NCBI RefSeq assembly: GCF_901000735.1
Contig: NC_081551.1
Span: 9,070,101-9,134,100, forward strand
Length of the DNA: 64,000 bases
Direction of reading: 5' to 3'
From: Corylus avellana
Taxonomy: Eukaryota > Streptophyta > Magnoliopsida > Fagales > Betulaceae
The translations under genes were made by a program, and so were the position numbers. Below the pieces are notes generated by a model, which saw nothing but the letters and a program-made list of their open reading frames with translations, did no database searches and was not told the origin of the DNA. Of this stretch, positions 56,644 to 64,000 are shown one piece after another. The stretch's first letter is position 1. Each line of letters opens with the position of its first letter.

Positions 56644-57723
56644 CTTCTATGCTTTACAGGAAATGGAAAGAGACAAATTTTTTGAATGTTGAAAAGTAGA
56701 AAAATGTTAGGCTTGAAAACAAATTTTACAAAAATAAATAAATAAATTACAACATGATGTGGCACAATATAACATAATCAATTATGTTATGTCACATCAT
56801 GTTATAAAAGTTTTTTTTTTGTAAAGTTTGTTTGCAAGCTTAACATTCCTCAAAAAAGTAACTTAGTAGCATAGAAAAAAAAAAAAAAAAAGTACCTTAG
56901 TCAAATTATAGCTATCATTAAAAAAAAAAACCAAAGATAGATATCTCTCACACACACACACACACACAGATATATATATATCAATTTAAACACCTGAATT
57001 GTGTTGATTTCAAGATTCACAAAATTTGAACAAGTTTAAGAATATATCAGTGCCATAGTGATTTCAGTATTTATATTTGGAGTTTGCAAATTTGAGTTAG
57101 TCAAATTTCTTTTTTATAAGCCGTTCAACAATTCAAATAGTTTTTTTTTTTTTTTTTTTTGGTGTACAATATATAGTTTTTGTTACATACTTTAATTATA
57201 TGAAATATATAATTGTAGTTAGTTTAGATGATGGAACACAACAATGATTCTATTGAACTTCAATCAAATTTTAACTGAGCTTATATATGTTGAGTTGAGG
57301 TAAATTTAGTAAATTTGTCAGTAGATCATTACTTAAAAACAAAAATTGTGATTAACATCCTAATGATAAGGATCAAATTTGAAGAATTGAAGTTTGGGGT
57401 AAAACTAAAATAAAAAATAAAAATTTCGGAGTAAAAAATAAATTTTTAAGGATTATATGGGCATTTAAAAAAATGGAGAAAACGTGGTGGCTTGGTAGTT
57501 CCACCCTTGAGAATATATACAGAAAGGACATTGTCAACCAATTAACCATAATTTTTCAAAAACACAATTTAAAAAAACTTGATGTCTTTTTAATCCAGTA
57601 TGGTTTAAAAATATGTTGACTGGTTGCTTATTTATTTTGTTACTTATATTTTTTTTATATTTTTTAATTAATTTTTATTTTTAATCTTGACCCCTCTAAA
57701 CAAAAATTCTGGCTCTGCCACTC
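56391..57723. mobile_element. hAT nonautonomous element, 1333 bp
   Basis: TATGCATC at 56383-56390 and 57724-57731 is a perfect 8-bp duplication. Ends are CCAGGGGCGGAGGGAGG and, inverted, GAGTGGCAGAGCCAG, a common plant hAT pattern. The interior has a T-run of about 60 bases (56582-56641), a (CA)n tract (56950-56968) and no transposase. Confidence 0.88.
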
Positions 57724-57731
57724 TATGCATC

Positions 57732-58437
57732 GTAACGTTGTATAACGTGGCATGAATTCTTGGCCTACATGCTCAATCACTATGGTATATATTTGTTTAG
57801 TAATTGACATAGTAATTGTCACGTGAACTTATAATTGATGTAGCAATCCACTTGACACTACCACGTTAGCAACAACTAAATTTAATTGTTTATTAGTTGA
57901 CGTAGTAAGCAATCCTGGCTCAATAGGTAGGCCACGTAGGCCATTGACTAAGGACCCTAAATGTTAGAGAAAAAACAAAATAAAAAACATAGGCCTCTAG
58001 AAGAAGGGGGTCCTAAATATTAGACTACGAAAAATGTGAGTGCATTGTCTCTCCTTGTGAAGAAGTTTCAACACTTTGTAGGCTATGTATTCTCTCTATC
58101 ACAGTTTTGTGTTTTGGCCGTTCGTTCCTATGTGTGGGTGATCTAGAATCTATAATAATAGAACTAACTAAAAACTTAATTAATAATTAGCATCCTATAA
58201 AATGAGAAGATTGGATCTTAAAGAAAAAAAAAATAGAATATTCAAATTTTAATTAATATTTAAAATAGAATATTTAGTTAATATTTAAATATAAGAGAAG
58301 GCCTTACTTCAAATTACCACCTCCAGCCTCAAATTTAATGACCAGTCAAAAATTTGCAAGATAATTATAGTAAAAACTGTAGCACCCTATAACCTAAACC
58401 AAAGATCATCAAGACCGAATACTGAATAAGGACTACA
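57732..58437. other. No gene seen; decayed hAT relic possible
   Basis: The phrase cctggctcaataggtagg (57913) and aggccattgactaaggaccc (57938) recall the MITE family at 22973, but no termini or duplication could be set. Confidence 0.4.
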
Positions 58438-58445
58438 AGCCTAAT

Positions 58446-59818
58446 TAGGGGTGCAAAGGCGGGCGTTTTTTAACCGCCCGCTAACCGCTAACCGCCATAA
58501 CCGCCAACCGCCTAACCGCCTAACCGTCTAACCGCATTAACTGCTAACCGCCTAACCGCCATAACCGCCTAGCGGTTAGCGGTTAGCGATTATTGGGTCT
58601 ACTAACTGTAACCGCTAACCGCTAACCGCCTTTTTATATAATATATTTTTATAATTATAATTATAAAAATATTTATACATATAACATAATCACTTGATCA
58701 TTAAATCACAATTTTTTAAAAAAAAATAATTAAATCACAATTTGAGTATTAATATATTATCACTATAATTTATATGATTATATCATATAATCACTTGATC
58801 ATTAAATCACAATTTTTTTTAAAAATAATTAAATCACAATTTGAGTATTAATATATTATCACTATAATTTATATGATTATATCACATGAGATTGATTATT
58901 AAATCATTTGATTATATAATAACAAATTATACATATATAATATGACATAACTCATAAGTATACTAATTCATACTAATACAACAATTAAATATCTAGAGAC
59001 TTATTTCCAATGTATGTTATAAACCTATAAGTCTATATAAGTCTACATATGTATATGAATAATATAAATGTATAATATCAATAGTTAATCATATGATTCA
59101 ATGACAATTCAAATACTTTATTCAAGACTTCAAGTGAATCATATTATTAATGTATATGATTCGTATAATATCAAATTAAGTAATTGACATTGGATTAAAC
59201 AATGACCAATGTGTTACTTATAAACATAATTTAAGTACTAATGTATTATCATTATAATTTTAGTAATTTATATATTATCACTATAATTGATATGATTATA
59301 TCACATGATGACTTGATCATTAAATCATATGATTATATAATAATAAATAATACATATATAATATGACATAACTCATAAGTCATAAGTCTACAAGTTAATC
59401 ATATGATTCATGTACAATGATAATCACAATTGATTCAATTGAATTAAACAATATGTTACTTATAACTACAAGTCTACAATTTAATTAAAGCATTATTAGA
59501 TACTTTAGGAATTTAGGATTTAGGAGTTTGAACATTACCATTTACCATTAGATATTAAGTTCAATTCAAAGAAAAAAGATTATAAGTAAATATGATAAGA
59601 ATTTAAATAATTAATCATATGAATCATATGATATAATTTAATGAGACTATATGATTATATAATATCAAATTAAGTAATTGACATTAGATTCAACAATGTG
59701 TTACTTATAATCACAATTGAAGTATTAATGTATTTTTTGAACATTTTTTAGAAAAAGAAATTTAACCATTTTTTGAAAGAAACAAAAAAAAGAAAATTAA
59801 CAATTTTGAACAATTTTG

Positions 59819-59856
<38 letters not shown>

Positions 59857-60404
59857 GCTTATAGTTATATTATATGCATATTGAATAATATAAATGTATA
59901 AGATAAATATTTAACTATATGATCCAATTACAATTCCAATACTTAATCAATTATTCATGTACAATGACAATGACAATGTGATTCATATAATATCAAATTA
60001 AGTAATTGACATTGGATTAAACAATGTGTTACTTATAACTACAATTGAAGTATTTTTGTTTGTTTGTAAGTTTATAAGATCAACACTTAATCATATGATC
60101 CAATGACAATTCAAATATTTATAGCAATTGGGCCCAAGAAGATATTAAAAATACAAGAAAAAAAAATGAGGGTAAAAAAAAGCCCAAAAAAATAAGCCCA
60201 AAAAGCCCAAAAAAAAGCCCAATTTTAAAAAAGCGGTTAGCGGGCGGTTATCTATTTCACTAACCGCTAACCGGCCACTAACCGCTAACCGCTAACCGCT
60301 AGGCGGTTAGCGGTTGCGGTTAGTGAAATTTACTAACCGCTAGGGCGGTTACGGTTAGCGGTTATTGCCACTAACCGCTAACCGTAACCGCCTTTGCACC
60401 CCTA
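58446..60404. mobile_element. hAT nonautonomous element with CTAACCGC arrays, 1959 bp
   Basis: TAGGGGTGCAAAGGCGG begins it and CCGCCTTTGCACCCCTA ends it, a perfect 17-bp inverted repeat. AGCCTAAT at 58438-58445 and 60405-60412 is a perfect 8-bp duplication. Arrays of CTAACCGC and its inverse GCGGTTAG fill 58470-58625 and 60232-60392. The AT-rich middle holds imperfect direct repeats of about 100 bp (58695-58780, 58793-58885, with parts near 59215-59345). Confidence 0.93.
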
Positions 60405-60412
60405 AGCCTAAT

Positions 60413-60993
60413 CGAAGCCCAAAACTTGCTGTGCGATTTGGGCTAGGAAGAATTGTATGGGTTGAGTTGCCAAAACCAGAAAATCATTTCCCTTGTAGAT
60501 AACGTATACATAAACTAAAGGCCAATAAAATCAACAAGATTAACTTCCACTTCCACTTTATCTTCTCCCACCACAACCCATTTCATCAACACAACCTGCA
60601 AGCCAGTTTCACTCTTGCAGCAATTCTTCCACCAAGTTTATGGCCAAAAGTGCCATCCAATCTTTGAAGATAATAGATATTCTTTGGGAAAAATATAATT
60701 TAACCCCCCAAACTACTAGTCATTTCCATTTTAGCCCATTAATGTTTTAAAAGTGATAAAATAGTCCATAAACTACCAAACTGTTGCAATTTGGCCACTC
60801 TGTTAGTCATTACCATCAAATAGAATGTAAAATTCAAAATTACGTCGTTTTGGCAAGGTTAGTTACTAAAATACCCTTTTGAAAAAAAAATTAATTTAAA
60901 AAATGTCTTTCAAACGACATCGTTTTGAGAAAAAAAAAATCACGTGCATCTGGGAATCAGATTCTGGAAGAAGAACAGTGTAAAAGCAGATAT
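60413..60993. other. No recognised gene; Mutator-like arm at about 60690-60880
   Basis: 60690-60880 has the ttaaccccccaaactac style of the arms at 1675 and 13734. The 60540-60660 stretch (caccacaacccatttcatc) could be old gene sequence, but nothing is identifiable. Confidence 0.4.
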
Positions 60994-61002
60994 GCTAATG
61001 GA

Positions 61003-61157
61003 GGGTAATGATATAGTTTACACCAAGCGTGCATCAACAGTAATGCACGCCAGGCGTAAATTTTTTTTTTATTATTATTTTATTATTTTAATTTTTTAAA
61101 AAAATTTATGTCTGGCGTGCATCAACATCAACACCGGCGTAAACTATATCATTACCG
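61003..61157. mobile_element. 155-bp foldback MITE
   Basis: GCTAATGGA at 60994-61002 and 61158-61166 is a perfect 9-bp duplication. Ends are GGGTAATGATATAGTTTAC and, inverted, CGGTAATGATATAGTTTAC. Inner arms also pair (gcgtgcatcaaca, cgccaggcgtaaat). The whole element can fold into one hairpin. The 9-bp duplication suggests Mutator relatives. Confidence 0.92.
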
Positions 61158-61359
61158 GCTAATGGATGGAGGTACAAGCCATTTGAGAGGTACATGCATT
61201 GGATGGAAAACCAGAGAAAAAGTGACAACAAATGGGAGAGAAAGGGTGGGTCGTACGTGGAGCGAAAGTCTTTCTCACATCCATTGGTTTGGTTTGGCTA
61301 GGTTTCTACATCTACCCATTTTATGACGAGTGGCTTCCATATAATCATTGTGCGATGTG

Positions 61360-61700
61360 AATTAAACCCTAGCGTTCAAACGCTTAGTGCTTCTACAACT
61401 GGAAGAGCACTGACAGGCCGTCAAACGAAACTGTAGCATGGTCCCAATGATTAAAAAAATCATATTTTGAGTTCCAAGGACTCACCCTTTGAACGGAGCT
61501 TCGAACGGACAACATTGACTCCAGTGTTTTGTTTAGTGAATAGTAGCGTTCGAACGAATCTATGAATGAGACTTCGAACGGTCAACACTAACCTCCAGTG
61601 TTTTCTTCAATGAATTGTACTGTTCGAATGGAGCTATGAACGACACTTTGAACGGGCAGCACTGTCTCTTTGTAAGTGTTACAAAAACTTCCAAAAATAA
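61360..61700 (-). mobile_element. LTR remnant with TTCGAACG motifs
   Basis: gttcgaacga, cttcgaacgg and gttcgaatgg recur, and inverted text includes tgttgaccgttcgaag, shared with the LTR at 9204-10525. It lies just before accessory ORF copy B. Ends were not found. Confidence 0.5.
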
Positions 61701-61789
61701 AGTAAACAATTTAATATAGTTTTAGTCACCGAATTTAGCCAATCAAATACATAGAGAAAAATATCTAACAATTCCACTCTTAGTCAACC

Positions 61790-64000
61790 TGCGGTTTGAT
61801 GAAGTACAGAACGGAGTCGTCGTTCGAGCTGAGGAATACGAAGTTTGTTTATACAAGACAATGTTCAAGACAGGGCTTTGGTTGCCTTTCCCGAGGGTGG
61901 TTCGGGAACTATTGATCTATCTCAACTTGGCCACACATTAGATAATGCCAAATAGTTGGAGATACTTCTTCTACGTTGCTTTATGGCCTCTCGTCCTAGG
62001 GGATGCGCACCCTTTTACTATTCGGGAGTTTCTTACGGTCTACCGACTTGCTAAGAATCCGAAGTCCGATGCCATCTACGCCATTCAAGTTTGGGAGAAG
62101 GTGAAAATGATCCACTTGTGCCCCACTTTCTCAAACAACAAGAGGTGGAAGAATGCTTTCTTCTTTGCCTCAGGAGATTGGGAGTTCTCTCCTTCCGAGA
62201 TTGTGAGAAGCTAAAACCGTTTTGAAAATTTTATCATCAATTTTGTTTTGACAATTTCTTGTATTTTTCAGCGTAAAAGCGTCCCAACTTGACCGACGAG
62301 GAGGAAGACCAAGTGGAGAGGGTCTTGGCCTTTTCTTGGTCAAAGAAGAACGAAAGTCAGTTGGACTTCGACTTCCTTGCCACTGACGCCCATATGGTTC
62401 AAGGACAAATGAACCCAATCTGAAATTGGGAGTTCCCAGAAGACTGAGCGTCTCGAGAAGCATAAAGAGAGGGTTGTTGAGGAACTCCTCATTAAAAAGA
62501 AGAAGTTTGGGAATCGCTTGGATGTTCTGAAGCTAGCCGATCGCCGAAGTATCTTCGCCAAAATTGTGGGGGAATCAATGGAGGCTTTTCCTCTGCCGAA
62601 GCCTCGAACAGTCGAGCGCTTCAATGCTGCTCATGGGATCAAACCGATCATTGCTCGGCCGGTTGCTATCCCACCAATCGCCGCTATGCCAATAAGCACG
62701 GCCCCCGGCAAGCACATGACTCCTTCATCTTCCTCTTCTGATGAGGACTCCCAGATGGATGACGTTAAGCCAATCCTTGAGGAGGTTGCTTCTGGCCGAG
62801 CTGAATGTCCGAAGGTGGACAACACCGAGCCAATTGTAATTGACAGTGACACTGGCAAAACTCCAGAGACCCAAATTTCAAAGTCTAAACCTGAAGGTTT
62901 CAGAACCAAAGGCCCCAGAAACTTCAGAACCAACTCTCTCGAAGGTGCCCCGGTTTTCACCTCCACGTACCGACACAGAGCCTATTTCTGGTTTGCACCA
63001 AGAGGATGAGAATGCCTAGGAGGCTCCTTGTTAGACCGAAGCGAGTACGCCCAAAGCAAAGCTCGCCGATCGAGCCAAGTTTACACACCGAGCCTCCTCA
63101 ACCGACGGGATCCTCGGTTGGTGGAAGGGCTTCTACAAGCTGGGGAGTTGGTGCTCCCCTTTGTGAGTTGGGCAAGATCCTTTTAGGGAACCCCTTGAAA
63201 GCTCTAATTGACCTCGTTCCCCATAGACTTTCGGCGGGTCTCGGCAGGAAAAGACCTGAGAAGTTGGTGGACCTCATGCTGTTTTTCTAGATGGTGGTAA
63301 GTGCTTTGTCTGTTCCTTGCTCTCGGTTTATCTTTGATTTCTCAACTAACTAGACTTGGTTTTTTTTTTTTTTTTTTTTTTTTTTAGTATATAGTCAAAT
63401 TAGTCTGCATTTATTGCGACTTTTAGGACCATCTCCTAACCTCTTCTTTTGAGATAGAGGAGCTGCAAGAGTCCAAGGCAGAGAACGCTCGTATTGAGGG
63501 GACTCATGGCCGAGCAAGACAAAGAGCTGTTTCTCTCGGGACGGCAGTAGTCGCTGTTGGAGTCCAAGGCTACCTAGGCCACTTCTCGGATTCATTGCCT
63601 AGAAGCTGAGGTAGAGGGCCTTAGAACAAATTCTGAAACTCTTGAAATGGACCACTCGGTCATTAGGGAGGAGCTCAGGCAGCTTGAGAAAAACTTCACC
63701 GATTCTGAGCTGAAACACGAGGCTTCTGAGGCTAGGCTGTCGTCTCTGTCTGCGAGAATTTAGGAGGTGCAGAATGAAGCCTCGACTCAACTCTTAAAGG
63801 CCGAGCAATCTGCTGCCAAACAGAAGGCTGCTGAGGCTAAGGCAGCTGAGGCCAAGAAGAAGTTCAAGCATCTAAAGAAAAAATTCAACCATTGTAAGAC
63901 CAATGCTCGAACCTACTTCAAGCAGCTTTCCTTCGCCGCTTGGATCTGAGATTGCACCTAGGCCCGAGGATTCATTTGGGGCTTTGAGAACTTCCAGAAC
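61790..64000 (+). pseudogene. Accessory ORF of a Ty3/gypsy element (PF04195-like), copy B
   Basis: The domain order is as in copy A. NLRFDEVQNG, YEVCLYKTMFKTGLWLPFPR, PNSWRYFFYV, REFLTVYRLAKNPKSDAIY and GDWEFSPSEI come from the first part (61790-62204). An intron follows (GTGAGAAG to TTTTTCAG, about 62205-62271). Next are LTDEEEDQVERVLAFSWSK, a basic/Ser-rich linker (62518-63009) and LLGNPLKALIDLVPH (63170-63220). A second intron has donor GTAAGTGC at about 63298. A coiled coil rich in Ala, Lys and Glu then runs to 63949. Breaks are TAG near 61938, TGA near 62421, a frameshift near 63000, TAG at 63288-63290, and TGA and TAG near 63947 and 63958. The homologous frame continues past the window end (FIWGFENFQN). 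Confidence 0.7.

Overview
The window is nuclear DNA of a flowering plant, most likely a eudicot. It is AT-rich, full of microsatellites and dominated by plant-type transposable elements. The elements include Ty1/copia and Ty3/gypsy (Athila-like, probably Tat/Retand-like) LTR elements, an L1-type LINE, a SINE, and hAT, Mutator-like, PIF/Harbinger (Tourist)-like and CACTA-like DNA elements. There is no operon structure, no CRISPR and no bacterial gene. Four runs of N (2237-2448, 7520-7619, 8777-8796, 25560-25659) show a draft scaffold. I cannot name the species.

Host genes are few. (1) A receptor-like kinase fragment lies at about 497-795 (-). (2) A U2 snRNA-like sequence at 5749-5860 lacks its central branch-site region but keeps a plant Pol II snRNA promoter. 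(3) A multi-pass membrane protein gene at 11096-13384 (+), resembling the Arabidopsis At1g69430/At1g26650 family, is split by a 1325-bp solo LTR with a CACAG target duplication and also carries a 1-nt frameshift. (4) An uninterrupted 178-codon ORF for a cysteine-rich, membrane-anchored or secreted protein lies at 53482-54018 (-), with a well-placed TATA box. It is the only host-like gene here that looks intact.

Layout. 0-11 kb: LTR remnants, dispersed repeats, the U2 copy, a small Mutator-like element and a suspicious repeat beside two gaps. 11-13.4 kb: the split membrane gene. 13.7-17.5 kb: a Ty3/gypsy relic with an antisense accessory ORF, polypurine tract and 3' LTR. 17.5-24.9 kb: copia element 1 (-), invaded by a hAT-like element, a solo LTR and a hAT MITE, then a LINE fragment. 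25.7-31.5 kb: a second, nearly identical copy of 19.7-25.6 kb after a gap. 32.2-37.4 kb: nearly complete copia element 2 (-). 37.6-38.4 kb: CACTA ends. 39.0-42.1 kb: Athila-like 5' LTR, primer-binding site and gag. 42.7-44.6 kb: a Tourist-like element loaded with GC-rich decamer arrays. 45.1-46.1 kb: tandem promoter-like repeats. 47-51.6 kb: a gag-only LTR element and a copia remnant split by a Harbinger-like element. 52.2-53 kb: a long-TIR Mutator-like element. 53.5-54 kb: the cysteine-rich gene. 54.5-55.8 kb: an Athila-type solo LTR. 56.4-60.4 kb: two hAT elements. 61-64 kb: a 155-bp MITE and a second copy of the accessory ORF family.

I found no new multi-gene system. The best leads are the cysteine-rich ORF, the U2 variant, in-frame TAG codons shared by two diverged copies of the accessory ORF, repeated palindromes in two LTR families, and inverted repeat arrays inside two DNA transposons.
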